NCBI RefSeq assembly: GCF_003086695.1
Contig: NZ_CP025999.1
Location: forward strand, 1,166,820 to 1,230,819
From: Stenotrophomonas sp. SAU14A_NAIMI4_8
GTDB lineage: Bacteria > Pseudomonadota > Gammaproteobacteria > Xanthomonadales > Xanthomonadaceae
Reading direction: 5' to 3'
Length of the DNA stretch: 64,000 bases
Shown here: positions 37,814-47,204 of the stretch, piece by piece
Layout: each line of letters starts with the position of its first letter
Position numbering within the stretch: the first letter of the stretch is position 1
Notes under the pieces: model-generated
Database searches by the model: none
Told to the model about the DNA's origin: nothing
Seen by the model: the letters and a program-made list of their open reading frames with translations, nothing else
Program-made: the position numbers and the translations under genes

Positions 37814-39070
37814 TCAGCCCAGCAGCTTGCGCACCTTGTTCAGCGCCACGATGAAGCGCTCGATTTCGTCGTGGGTGTTGTAGAACGCCAGCGAGGCGCG
37901 GCAGGTGGCGGCGACGCCGTAATACTGCAGCAGCGGGTGGGCGCAGTGCTGGCCCGAGCGCACGGCCACGCCTTCCAGATCGAGCAGGGTGGCCAGATCG
38001 TGGGAATGCGCGCCGTCGATCAGGAACGAGACGACCGCGGCCTTGTCCGGCATGGTGCCGAAGATGCGCAGGCCATCGATCTTCTGCAGCTCTTCGGTGA
38101 AGTGCGCCAGCAGTTCGGCTTCGCGTGTTTCCACGTGGTCCTGGCCGAGCGCTTCCAGATAGTCGGCGGCCACGCCCAGGCCAATGAAGCCGGAAATGTT
38201 CGGGGTGCCGGCTTCGAACTTGTGCGGGGCGTCGTTGAACACGGTGCCGTCGAAGCTGACTTCCTTGATCATCTCGCCACCACCCAGGAACGGCGGCATG
38301 GCATCCAGATGTTCGCGGCGGGCCCACAGGGCACCGGTGCCGGTCGGGCCGCACATCTTGTGGCCGGTGATGGCATAGAAGTCGCAGCCGATCGCGGCCA
38401 CGTCCACCTTGCGGTGCGGCACGGCCTGCGAGCCATCGACCACGGTGATGATGCCGCGCTTGCGTGCCTCACGGCAGATCTCGCGCACCGGGTTCACCGT
38501 GCCCAGCACGTTGGACACGTGGGCCACGGCCAGCAGCTTGACCTCGGCGGTCATCGCCTTGCGCAGCGCGTCCAGGTCCAGTGCGCCGTCGGGGGTGATC
38601 TCGGCCACGCGGAGGGTGGCGCCGGTGCGCTGGGCGACCAGCTGCCACGGCACGATGTTGGCATGGTGTTCCATGCGCGAGACCAGGATCACGTCACCGG
38701 CCTTCAGTCGCGGCAGAGCCCACGAATAGGCGACCAGGTTCAGCGCGAAGGTGGTGCCGCTGCACAGCACCAGCTCGCTGGCGCGGACGTTCAAAAAGCG
38801 CGCCAGCTTGTTGCGCGCCCCTTCGTAGGCGTCGGTGGCTTCGGTGCCCAGCGCGTGCACCGCACGGCTGACATTGGCGTTGTAGCGGCGGTAGAACTCG
38901 TCCACCGCGCCGATCACCTGCACCGGCTTCTGGCCGGTGTTGGCGTTGTCGAAATAGACCAGCGGCTTGCCGTGCACTTCGCGCATCAGCAGCGGGAAGT
39001 CCAGGCGCACGCGGTCCCAGTCGGGGGCAGCGGCGCGTTCTTCGATCGGGCGCGGGGTGGACAGGTTCAT
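37814..39070 (-). CDS. sufS: SufS cysteine desulfurase
   Basis: 418-aa PLP enzyme that takes sulfur from cysteine for Fe-S assembly. The PLP lysine is in AITGHKMCGPTGTG and the persulfide-forming Cys376 in VRSGQHCAHPLLQ, both typical of class II SufS. The ATG at 39070 gives MNLSTPRPIEERAA and a 4-bp overlap with sufD; the longer open frame is rejected. No SufE gene is visible in the window. Confidence 0.95.
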   Translation of the reverse strand: MNLSTPRPIEERAAAPDWDRVRLDFPLLMREVHGKPLVYFDNANTGQKPVQVIGAVDEFYRRYNANVSRAVHALGTEATDAYEGARNKLARFLNVRASELVLCSGTTFALNLVAYSWALPRLKAGDVILVSRMEHHANIVPWQLVAQRTGATLRVAEITPDGALDLDALRKAMTAEVKLLAVAHVSNVLGTVNPVREICREARKRGIITVVDGSQAVPHRKVDVAAIGCDFYAITGHKMCGPTGTGALWARREHLDAMPPFLGGGEMIKEVSFDGTVFNDAPHKFEAGTPNISGFIGLGVAADYLEALGQDHVETREAELLAHFTEELQKIDGLRIFGTMPDKAAVVSFLIDGAHSHDLATLLDLEGVAVRSGQHCAHPLLQYYGVAATCRASLAFYNTHDEIERFIVALNKVRKLLG

Positions 39071-40329
39071 GCCACGCCTGCCTCGGCCAGGGCCTTGTCC
39101 AAGCGCCGTGCCAGCTGCTCGCGCAGCGCGTCGGGCAGCACCTTCAGCGGTTCGTGGCAGAACGCGGCGCTCAGCAGGGCCTGCGCCTGGGCCTGCGGCA
39201 GGCCGCGCGAGCGCAGGTAGAACAGCGCGTTGGCATCGAGCTGGCCGACGGTGGCACCGTGTGCGGCCTTCACTTCGTCGGCGTCGATCACCAGCACCGG
39301 CTGGGTGTCGATCTCGGCATCGGCCGACAGCAGCAGGTTCTTGTTGGACAGGTTCGCGTCGGTGCCATCGGCGCCTTCGCGGATCTGGATGCCGCCATGG
39401 AACACCACGCGGCTGCGGTTGGCGGCCACGCCGCGCCACAGCAGTTCGCTGCGGGTATCGCGGGCAATGTGGTCGATGCCCAGGCGGGTGTCGACGTGGC
39501 GGCGGCCATTGCCCAGCAGCACGCCGTTGGCGGTCAGCTGTGCGTTGTCGCCTTCCAGGCGCACGTTCAGTTCGTGGCGGCTGAGTGCGGCGCCCAGTTC
39601 CAGGTCGACGCGGTGGTACTGCGCATCGCGCGCCAGCACCGCATCGGTACGCAGGAAGCTGGTCTGGCGTGCGCTGCCGGCCTGCACGCGGGCGTGCTTG
39701 AGGACGGCGTCGCGGGCCACGCGGGCGTGCAGCACGGTGTTGTCCAGGTGTGCCGAATCGCCCACGCTGAAGCGGTGCTCGACCACGCCCAGGCTGGCGC
39801 CGGCACGCAGTTCGATCAGGTGGCGGTGGTGCCAGGCCAGGTCGGTATCGCCGGCCACGCTGGCGAACACCAGCTGCAGCGGCACTTCAACCTGCACGCC
39901 TTCATCCACGCGCAGCACCACGCCTTCATCGGCCAGGGCGGCGTTGAGGCGGGCGAACACTTCGTCGCTGCGCTCGTAGCGGCGGCCAAGGAAGCGCGCG
40001 GCATCCTCGCCGGCGGCCAGTGCGCTGGACAGCGCTTCCAGCTGCACGCCGGCGGGCAGGCCGTGGGTGTCGCTCAGGCCATCGTGCAGACGGCCGTTGA
40101 CGAACACCAGGCGCGGCGCGGGAATGTCGGCCAGTGCCTCGGCATCCAGCGCGGCTGGGGCCTGCGGTGCGGGGGCGAAGGCGCGGCGCTCCAGCTGGCG
40201 CAGCGAGGTGTACTTCCAGGCTTCGCTGCGAGCAGCCGGCAGGCCGTCGCGCAGGGCGGCATCGAGCACGTCGCGGCGCGCGTCGCTGCCGCAGAAGGCC
40301 TGGGCCATCGAGTCGAGCAGGGCGCTCAT
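39067..40329 (-). CDS. sufD: Fe-S cluster scaffold subunit SufD
   Basis: 420-aa beta-helical protein of the SufBC2D scaffold. The C-terminal half contains the SufBD core with KAAHGATVGQLDANALFYL, including the conserved His of SufD. It shares one base with the sufC stop and overlaps sufS by 4 bp. Confidence 0.95.
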   Translation of the reverse strand: MSALLDSMAQAFCGSDARRDVLDAALRDGLPAARSEAWKYTSLRQLERRAFAPAPQAPAALDAEALADIPAPRLVFVNGRLHDGLSDTHGLPAGVQLEALSSALAAGEDAARFLGRRYERSDEVFARLNAALADEGVVLRVDEGVQVEVPLQLVFASVAGDTDLAWHHRHLIELRAGASLGVVEHRFSVGDSAHLDNTVLHARVARDAVLKHARVQAGSARQTSFLRTDAVLARDAQYHRVDLELGAALSRHELNVRLEGDNAQLTANGVLLGNGRRHVDTRLGIDHIARDTRSELLWRGVAANRSRVVFHGGIQIREGADGTDANLSNKNLLLSADAEIDTQPVLVIDADEVKAAHGATVGQLDANALFYLRSRGLPQAQAQALLSAAFCHEPLKVLPDALREQLARRLDKALAEAGVA

Positions 40330-41093
40330 CAGACGGCCGCCTCGCGCACCACGCGATCCTTCAGGAAGTCGTAGCCGTGGGCTTCCAGTTCCAGCGCCAG
40401 TTCCGGGCCACCGGTCTTGACGATGCGGCCGTCGGCCAGCACGTGCACCACGTCCGGCTTGATGTAGTCCAGCAGGCGCTGGTAGTGGGTGATGACCAGG
40501 AACGAACGGTCGGCCGCGCGCAGTGCGTTCACGCCGTCGGCAACGCTCTTCAGCGCGTCGATGTCCAGGCCCGAATCGGTTTCGTCCAGGATCGCCAGCT
40601 TCGGCTCCAGCACGGCCAGCTGGAAGATCTCGTTGCGCTTCTTCTCGCCACCGGAGAAGCCTTCGTTCACGCCACGGTGCAGCAGCTCGTCCTTCAGGTG
40701 CAGCACGGCCAGCTTCTGCCGCACCAGCTTCAGGAACTGCATGGAATCCAGCTCGTCCTGGCCGCGTGCCTTGCGCTGGGCATTCAGTGCGGCGCGCAGG
40801 AAGTAGGTGTTGTTCACGCCCGGGATTTCCACCGGGTACTGGAAGGCCAGGAACAGGCCGGCGGCGGCGCGCGCTTCCGGGTCCTGGTCGAGCAGGTCCA
40901 CACCGTCGAACTGCACGCTGCCTTCGGTGACTTCGTAGCCGTCACGGCCGGCCAGCACATTGCCCAGGGTGGACTTGCCGGCGCCGTTGGGGCCCATGAT
41001 GGCGTGCACCTGGCCGGGCTTCACGTCCAGCGACAGGCCCTTGAGGATTTCCTTGTCGCCGATGCGGGCGTGGAGGTTGTCGATCTTCAGCAT
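40329..41093 (-). CDS. sufC: Fe-S assembly ATPase SufC
   Basis: 254-aa ABC-type ATPase. Walker A GPNGAGKST, signature GFSGGEKKRNE and Walker B LAILDETDSGLDIDALK (the SufC-specific form) are all present. It drives conformational change in SufBC2D during cluster assembly. It is 64 bp downstream of sufB; the gap contains a SMAG palindrome. Confidence 0.97.
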   Translation of the reverse strand: MLKIDNLHARIGDKEILKGLSLDVKPGQVHAIMGPNGAGKSTLGNVLAGRDGYEVTEGSVQFDGVDLLDQDPEARAAAGLFLAFQYPVEIPGVNNTYFLRAALNAQRKARGQDELDSMQFLKLVRQKLAVLHLKDELLHRGVNEGFSGGEKKRNEIFQLAVLEPKLAILDETDSGLDIDALKSVADGVNALRAADRSFLVITHYQRLLDYIKPDVVHVLADGRIVKTGGPELALELEAHGYDFLKDRVVREAAV

Positions 41094-41105
41094 GATACGA
41101 ATCCA

Positions 41106-41129
41106 GTAGCGCCACGCCGTGCGTGGCTG
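41106..41129. repeat. SMAG palindrome inside the suf operon
   Basis: GTAGCGCCACGCCGTGCGTGGCTG, a GTAG-headed hairpin in the sufB-sufC gap. In the mRNA it would form a stem-loop between two genes that need different amounts of protein. Confidence 0.85.
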
Positions 41130-41157
41130 AATAATCAGAACGAAGGCAGCAGGCGGG

Positions 41158-42633
<1,476 letters not shown>

Positions 42634-42651
42634 GGGGGGGCTGCCTACGGA

Positions 42652-43107
42652 TCAGGAGACGACGTCGACAGCGATGGTGCGGCGCTGTTCGTCATCGACA
42701 AGGGGAAGAGGGGGCAGGATCTGGGCCAGGCTGACAGCGCGCAGGGCCTCGGACACCACATCGTTGATCAGCCGCCAGCTGCTGCGCGCGCCGCACTTGG
42801 GCGCCATGCCGCACTGGTGGTGGTCGTGGCTGCATTCGGTCAGGGCAAGCGGCCCTTCCATCGCTTCGACCACCTCGAACAGGGTGATCTGCCCGGGCGC
42901 GCGGGTCAGCCGGTAGCCGCCGCGCACGCCGCGCAGGCCTTCCACCAGACCGGCCTGGGCCAGCGGCTTGAGCACCTTGCTGACGGTGGGCGGTTCCAGA
43001 CCAGTGAATTCAGCCAGCTCTGTAGCACTGAGCACCTCGCCCGGGCGGGCGGCGAGCACGGTCAGCACGACGGTGGCGTAATCGGTGAGCTTGGTGACGC
43101 GCAACAT
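42652..43107 (-). CDS. SUF operon Rrf2-family Fe-S regulator
   Basis: 151-aa winged-helix regulator of the Rrf2/IscR family. The N-terminus MLRVTKLTDYATVVLTVLA leads into the HTH (LSATELAEFTGLEPPTVSKVLKPL). Cluster ligands are probably Cys92, Cys99 and Cys105, close to the three-cysteine spacing of IscR. As first gene of the operon it likely senses Fe-S status and autoregulates. The ATG at 43107 is used; the longer frame has no conservation. Confidence 0.93.
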   Translation of the reverse strand: MLRVTKLTDYATVVLTVLAARPGEVLSATELAEFTGLEPPTVSKVLKPLAQAGLVEGLRGVRGGYRLTRAPGQITLFEVVEAMEGPLALTECSHDHHQCGMAPKCGARSSWRLINDVVSEALRAVSLAQILPPLPLVDDEQRRTIAVDVVS

Positions 43108-43130
43108 GGGGATGCGAGTGGTTCTTAAAG

Positions 43131-43168
43131 CGGACTGAAATTGTACGCTTTTCTTCGCCGGCATCCAA
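43131..43168 (-). promoter_or_regulatory. Predicted promoter and candidate operator of the suf operon
   Basis: On the minus strand TTGGAT (43163-43168) and TACAAT (43140-43145) are separated by exactly 17 bp, a good sigma-70 promoter. The sequence CGGACTGAAATTGTACG (43131-43147) overlaps the -10 and resembles one half of an IscR type-1 site (GACT-n4-AGT). Operator assignment is tentative. Confidence 0.5.
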
Positions 43169-43311
43169 CCCGGCCATTCAGCCGGCGCTGGGCCGGCGGC
43201 GGGACACCCCGGCAGCGGGGTGGGGCGACATGCTGCGGCATGGGGGTGATTTTCGCAATCACTGTGAATGGGTGAGAATCGGGGTTCCTATTGCTGCCAA
43301 CCCCCTTGCCG

Positions 43312-43779
43312 ATGCCCAAGAAGATCCAAGCCCGCAAGTCCGCCATCCATGGCAACGGCGTGTTCGCCGTGGCCCCGATCAAGCAGGGCGAGCGCGTGAT
43401 CCAGTACAAGGGCCTGCTGCGCAGCCATGGCGATGTCGATGCCGATGACAGCGGCGATGTGGAAAGCGGCCATACCTTCCTGTTCACCCTGAACGATGAC
43501 TGGGTGATCGATGCCAACTACAAGGGCAACGATGCGCGCTGGATCAACCACAGCTGCGACCCGAACTGCGAAGCGGTGATCGAGGAAGACGAAGACGGTG
43601 ACAGCCGCGGCGACAAGGTGTTCATCGAGGCGGTGCGCGATATCAAGGCTGGCGAAGAGCTGACCTACAACTACGGCATCGTGCTGGCCGAGCGCCACAC
43701 GGCCAAGCTGAAGAAGATCTGGGAGTGCCGCTGCGGTTCGCCCAAGTGCACCGGCACGATGCTGCAGCCCAAGCGCTGA
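43312..43779 (+). CDS. SET-domain protein-lysine methyltransferase
   Basis: 155-aa compact SET protein. It has the N-terminal SAIHGNGVFA, the SAM-binding NHSCDPNC (79-86), ELTYNYG (116-122) with the catalytic tyrosine, and a post-SET zinc motif with Cys139, Cys141 and Cys146 (CRCGSPKC). All catalytic motifs are intact. Bacterial SET proteins can methylate histone-like or ribosomal proteins; the target here is unknown. Start ATG 43312; the upstream TTG (43291) is less likely. Divergent from the suf regulator. Confidence 0.9.
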   Translation: MPKKIQARKSAIHGNGVFAVAPIKQGERVIQYKGLLRSHGDVDADDSGDVESGHTFLFTLNDDWVIDANYKGNDARWINHSCDPNCEAVIEEDEDGDSRGDKVFIEAVRDIKAGEELTYNYGIVLAERHTAKLKKIWECRCGSPKCTGTMLQPKR

Positions 43780-43787
43780 GCGGAATC

Positions 43788-44004
43788 GTAGAGTCGAGCC
43801 ATGCTCGACTGCTTTGCGAAGGGCAGTCGAGCAAGCTCGACTCTACGGGTAAGGGCAGTCGAGCAAGCTCGACTCTACAAGGGCCGCCTGCATCTGGCGT
43901 GCCGGACGCTATTCCGTTGGCGGCGTGAGCGGTAGCGCCGGGCCATGCCCGGCGAACGGGACGCGTGGGAAATGCAGAAGCCGCCGGGCATGGCCCAGCG
44001 CTAC
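43788..44004. repeat. Cluster of SMAG palindromes (two sequence types)
   Basis: GTAGAGTCGAGCCATGCTCGACTGC (43788-43812) faces two inverted copies GCAGTCGAGCAAGCTCGACTCTAC (43823-43846, 43855-43878). A second type, GTAGCGCCGGGCCATGCCCGGCG (43932-43954), faces an inverted partner at about 43981-44004. They fill the gap between convergent SET and DUF1439 genes and can pair as large hairpins. Confidence 0.92.
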
Positions 44005-44005
44005 C

Positions 44006-44602
44006 TTATTTGCCCAGCAGGCCGGCGGGCACCAGGCTGCCCAGGTTCTGGTTGAAGGTGACCACCAGCTTGCCGTTCTTCACCTGGGCTGACTGTACCT
44101 GCAGGGCGCCCAGCACGCCGGCCACGGTCGGGTCCAGCTTGTAGATGGGTTCGCGGCGCGCGTAGTCGCTCAGGGCGGCGTTGAGCAGGGCGCGGGTGCG
44201 CGAATCCAGGCGCCCGCCCTGGCTGGCCGGGGTGAAATCGTCCACGGTCGGTTCCTGCAGGTGGAAGCCCTGGGTCTGTGCGTCATAGCGCAGGCCGCTG
44301 CTCAGCTTCACCTTGCCCAGGTTGGTCGGGTTGCCGCCCGCGGTGGCCAGCGCCAGGTCCATGCCCAGGTTCAAGCGTTCGCCGGCCGGCAGGCTCAGCT
44401 GGGGGTGGCTCATGGTCAGGGCGATCAGTCCGCCCAGCGCGTCCTGGGTGCGCGGGAAGCTGCCATCCAGGTACTGCTGGACGTCACTGGCACCGACCGA
44501 CAGTTCGCGGCCGGAAATCGAAGGGGCTGCCTGTGCACCGATCGCCGCGGCGATCAGGACAGTGGATGCAGCAACACGGGTCAGCAGGGAACGCAGGCGC
44601 AT
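44006..44602 (-). CDS. DUF1439 domain-containing exported protein
   Basis: 198-aa protein with a signal peptide (ending AAAIGAQA, residue about 25). The domain has ISGRELSVGASDVQQYLDGSFP and a lipid-binding-like beta fold related to YceB. No lipobox is visible, so it is probably soluble in the periplasm. Function unknown. The frame extends upstream into the lipoprotein gene region; the ATG at 44602 precedes the signal peptide. Confidence 0.87.
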   Translation of the reverse strand: MRLRSLLTRVAASTVLIAAAIGAQAAPSISGRELSVGASDVQQYLDGSFPRTQDALGGLIALTMSHPQLSLPAGERLNLGMDLALATAGGNPTNLGKVKLSSGLRYDAQTQGFHLQEPTVDDFTPASQGGRLDSRTRALLNAALSDYARREPIYKLDPTVAGVLGALQVQSAQVKNGKLVVTFNQNLGSLVPAGLLGK

Positions 44603-44681
44603 GGCGGTGACCGGGCAGGTAATGGGTGGCTCACAGAGTAGCGGTGGCCGCTGAATCGCGGGTGCACGCTGCGAAAGGGAT

Positions 44682-45224
44682 TCAGTCCAGCGTGGGTTCC
44701 AGCTTCGCCGACTGGATCTGCCAGCCCTGGCCGTCCGCGCGTGGCTGCACGCGGTACCAGCCATGGAAGCGGAAGGTGCCCTGGCCGGTCGCGGCACGTA
44801 CCCGCACCGGCACTTCCAGCAGCCGGCTGGGGCGTTCGTTGTCGCGGGGAACGGGCGGTTCGCTGTCCAGGCGCAGGCTGCGCAGGTCCGGCAGCTGCCG
44901 CAGCAGTGCGTCGTCGGCGTGGCGTGGGTCGGCCGGGGCGAAGACCCAGGCCGCATCACTGCTGCTGCGGTTGCCGTTGAGCAGGTCCAGCATGTAGCGG
45001 TTGAGCATGTGCGCGGGTGCTTCGCTGCCGGCTGCGACTGCGCCGAACAGCGGGTCGACCGTCTGCGCTGTGAGGGCGCCTGGCGCAGCGTCGGCAACGG
45101 CGGCAGTCGCGACAGCGGCGTCGGCCGCTGCGGCGGTAGTGGCGGCCGACGCGGGTGCGTCCACCGGGGCGCGCGAACACCCCATCAGGGCGAGGGCAAG
45201 GCAGCCCCCCACGATTCTGCGCAT
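44682..45224 (-). CDS. Predicted lipoprotein of unknown function
   Basis: 180-aa protein with a lipobox at LALALMGC (Cys16) and an Ala-rich linker (20-50). A C-terminal domain contains NRYMLDLLNG and FHGWYRVQPRADGQGWQI, which reads as a beta-rich ligand-binding fold. I do not recognise the family. The start at 45224 places the lipobox correctly. It is on the same strand as the DUF1439 and DUF3861 genes. Confidence 0.8.
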   Translation of the reverse strand: MRRIVGGCLALALMGCSRAPVDAPASAATTAAAADAAVATAAVADAAPGALTAQTVDPLFGAVAAGSEAPAHMLNRYMLDLLNGNRSSSDAAWVFAPADPRHADDALLRQLPDLRSLRLDSEPPVPRDNERPSRLLEVPVRVRAATGQGTFRFHGWYRVQPRADGQGWQIQSAKLEPTLD

Positions 45225-45279
45225 GTCTGCCTCCTCCCCGAGGCCAATGGGAGGCGGCAGTGTATCGGCTGGGTGGGAA

Positions 45280-45588
45280 TCAGCGCGATGCGATGCGCTG
45301 GTCCAATGCCTGCAGCGCGGCCAGCAGGTCGGGCGCCACCGCCGCCAGGGCGTGGCCCTCGCTGTCGGCATGGCGCTGGACGATATCGCGCAGCAACTGC
45401 GCGGCGACCACCAGGGTGGCGCGCTCGTCACCGCTCAGGCCGGGCGTGCGCGGGGCGGCTTCCAGCAGGCGCATCAGGTCGCGGCTGGCGCGATGTTCCA
45501 GTTCGATGGTGCAGCGCCCGGTGCACTGGTGCCCGTCCTTTTCGATGGGGGTCACCGAGATCCGGTAGCGGGTGGAGGGGCTGGCCAT
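45280..45588 (-). CDS. DUF3861 domain-containing protein
   Basis: 102-aa soluble protein beginning MASPSTRYRISVTPIEKDG and matching the short DUF3861 family of unknown role. Two cysteines (HQCTGRC) are close together. Upstream reading frames to 45852 run through repeats and are rejected. Confidence 0.82.
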   Translation of the reverse strand: MASPSTRYRISVTPIEKDGHQCTGRCTIELEHRASRDLMRLLEAAPRTPGLSGDERATLVVAAQLLRDIVQRHADSEGHALAAVAPDLLAALQALDQRIASR

Positions 45589-45974
45589 GAGAGGTGTGCT
45601 CGCCTGTAAAGAGGGGGGATGTGCCCACCATAGGCAAGGCAGTGACCGGCGGCGACGGCCCGCGCTGCACGCAGTGTTCCACCCGGTGCGTTCCCGCGGC
45701 GGAAAATGCCGGCTGCGGCCAATGCTGGCGCGGCTGTGGGCGGGCAGGGTATGGGCAGGGAAACGCTGTGTTGCGGGTTGCCGCGGGGTGGCGCGCATCC
45801 ACGCATGGCGTGGATCTACTGGCGGGTTGGCCTGGGGGGCGCATCCACGCATGGCGTGGATCTACTGGCGGGTTGGCCTGGGGGCCGCATCCACGCTGGG
45901 CGTGGATACATTGCGCGCAAAAAAAACGGGACGGCCTGGGCCGTCCCGTCAGAAGATCGCCGTGGGGCGCGCGC
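45589..45974. repeat. Gene-free gap with a 46-bp SMAG tandem array
   Basis: No gene is visible in this 386-bp gap. Three units of 46-bp period (45795, 45841, 45887) each contain GCATCCACGCATGGCGTGGATCTAC (a reversed SMAG) followed by TGGCGGGTTGGCCTGGGG; the third is cut short and diverged (CGCTGGGCGTGG). The HU terminator lies at the right-hand end. Confidence 0.9.
45919..45949 (-). terminator. Rho-independent terminator of the HU gene
   Basis: Read on the minus strand: ACGGGACGGC / GCCGTCCCGT with a 4-base loop followed by eight T. It lies 26 bp after the HU stop. Confidence 0.92.
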
Positions 45975-46373
45975 TTACAGCGCAGCGTCCTTGAGCTTCT
46001 TCAGCGGGCGAACCTTGAGCTTGGTGGTGGCCGGCTTGGCGGCGAACCACTGTTCTTCCTTGGTGAACGGGTTGATGCCCTTGCGCTTCGGCTTGGCCGG
46101 CACATTGACGGTGGAGATCTTCAGCAGGCCCGGCAGGGTGAAGGAGCCAGCACCCTTCTTGTGCACCGAGGAAGCGACAGCGCTTTCCAGCGAGGCCAGC
46201 ACCGCGCGCACGTCCTTGGCGACAACGCCGGACGCTTCAGCGATGTGTGCAACCAGGCCCGACTTGGTCAGCACTTCCTTGATCGGCTTCGGAGCGGCCG
46301 GCTTGGCGGCTGCCTTCGTCGCGACTTTCTTCACTGCCTTTTTCGGGGCAGCCTTCTTAGCGGTCTTTGCCAT
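45975..46373 (-). CDS. HU-family DNA-binding protein with histone-H1-like N-terminal tail
   Basis: 132-aa nucleoid protein. Residues 1-30 are an Ala/Lys/Pro-rich tail (KKAAPKKAVKK, KAAAKPAAPKP) resembling eukaryotic H1 or bacterial AlgP-type tails. The HU/IHF domain follows (SGLVAHIAEASGVVAKDVRAVL, then PGLLKISTVNVPAKPKRKGINPFTKE, with the Pro of the DNA-intercalating arm at NPFTKE). The start at 46373 has AGGAAA upstream. It is monocistronic, with its own terminator, suggesting high expression. Confidence 0.92.
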   Translation of the reverse strand: MAKTAKKAAPKKAVKKVATKAAAKPAAPKPIKEVLTKSGLVAHIAEASGVVAKDVRAVLASLESAVASSVHKKGAGSFTLPGLLKISTVNVPAKPKRKGINPFTKEEQWFAAKPATTKLKVRPLKKLKDAAL

Positions 46374-46732
46374 GGTTTCCTGTTCCGTGAACGGTTGGTT
46401 GTTTGGTCGGCGCCGAACCCCGTCGGCAAGCGCAATGTAGGGCAACTCGTGGGCGCCGCCAATAGCCCGCAGTGCTGAAAGTGCAGGTTTTTTCATATCC
46501 AGACCGATTCAGTACATGGCGCGCGGCAGGGGATTGCGCGGCTCTGGTGCGCTGCGGGATGCGGGCGATCTGCGCGAAAGTACTGAAAACAAGGGAAAAA
46601 TGCGCCCCCGCCTGGCGAAGAAGTGTCCACGGCGCTGGCCCGGGACAGCGTCTGCCACTGCGGCGGAGCGACGCAGGGCTAACGCTGGCCGTGGCAGGGT
46701 AAGCGTTCACCAACGCCACGCAGGAGCAGCAC
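46374..46732. other. Divergent promoter region between HU and OsmC genes; no gene seen
   Basis: About 360 bp without a supported gene. The right half contains overlapping frames without ribosome-binding sites or recognisable sequence. An AGGAG (near 46722) serves the OsmC gene. Confidence 0.5.
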
Positions 46733-47164
46733 ATGGGAATCTCGCGACACGCCACCGCGCACTGGGAAGGGGATCTGAAGTCGGGCAAGGGCCAGTTGAG
46801 CACCCCACAGAGCGGGCTGCTGGACAAGACCCGCTACGGCTTCAACAGCCGCTTCGGCGATGAAAAGGGCACCAATCCGGAAGAGCTGATCGCCGCCGCG
46901 CACGCGGGCTGCTTCACCATGGCGCTGTCGGCCAAACTGGGCGAGGCAGGGTTTACACCGACCTCGCTGGACACCGAAGCCAAGGTGGATCTGTCGATGG
47001 AAGGCGGCCCGCAGCTTTCGCAGATCCGCCTGAAGGTGAAGGCCGTGGTGCCGGGCATCGATGCCACCCAGTTCCGCGCCATTGCCGATGACGCCAAGCA
47101 GAACTGCCCGGTGTCCAAAGCGTTGAGTGCGGTGCCGATCAGCCTGGATGCCGAACTGGGCTGA
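46733..47164 (+). CDS. OsmC family organic-hydroperoxide peroxidase
   Basis: 143-aa OsmC-subfamily protein. The two catalytic cysteines are Cys60 (AAHAGCFTMALS) and Cys125 (DDAKQNCPVSKAL). It reduces organic hydroperoxides using lipoylated proteins as donors. Strand order and the NPEELIAAAHAGC motif favour OsmC over Ohr. AGGAG lies just upstream. Confidence 0.93.
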   Translation: MGISRHATAHWEGDLKSGKGQLSTPQSGLLDKTRYGFNSRFGDEKGTNPEELIAAAHAGCFTMALSAKLGEAGFTPTSLDTEAKVDLSMEGGPQLSQIRLKVKAVVPGIDATQFRAIADDAKQNCPVSKALSAVPISLDAELG

Positions 47165-47170
47165 GGCCGG

Positions 47171-47194
47171 GTAGCGCCGGGCCATGCCCGGCGC
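47171..47194. repeat. SMAG palindrome between convergent osmC and phzF genes
   Basis: GTAGCGCCGGGCCATGCCCGGCGC, immediately after the OsmC stop. It is positioned to act as a bidirectional stem-loop. Confidence 0.88.
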
Positions 47195-47204
47195 CCCACA
47201 GCGA

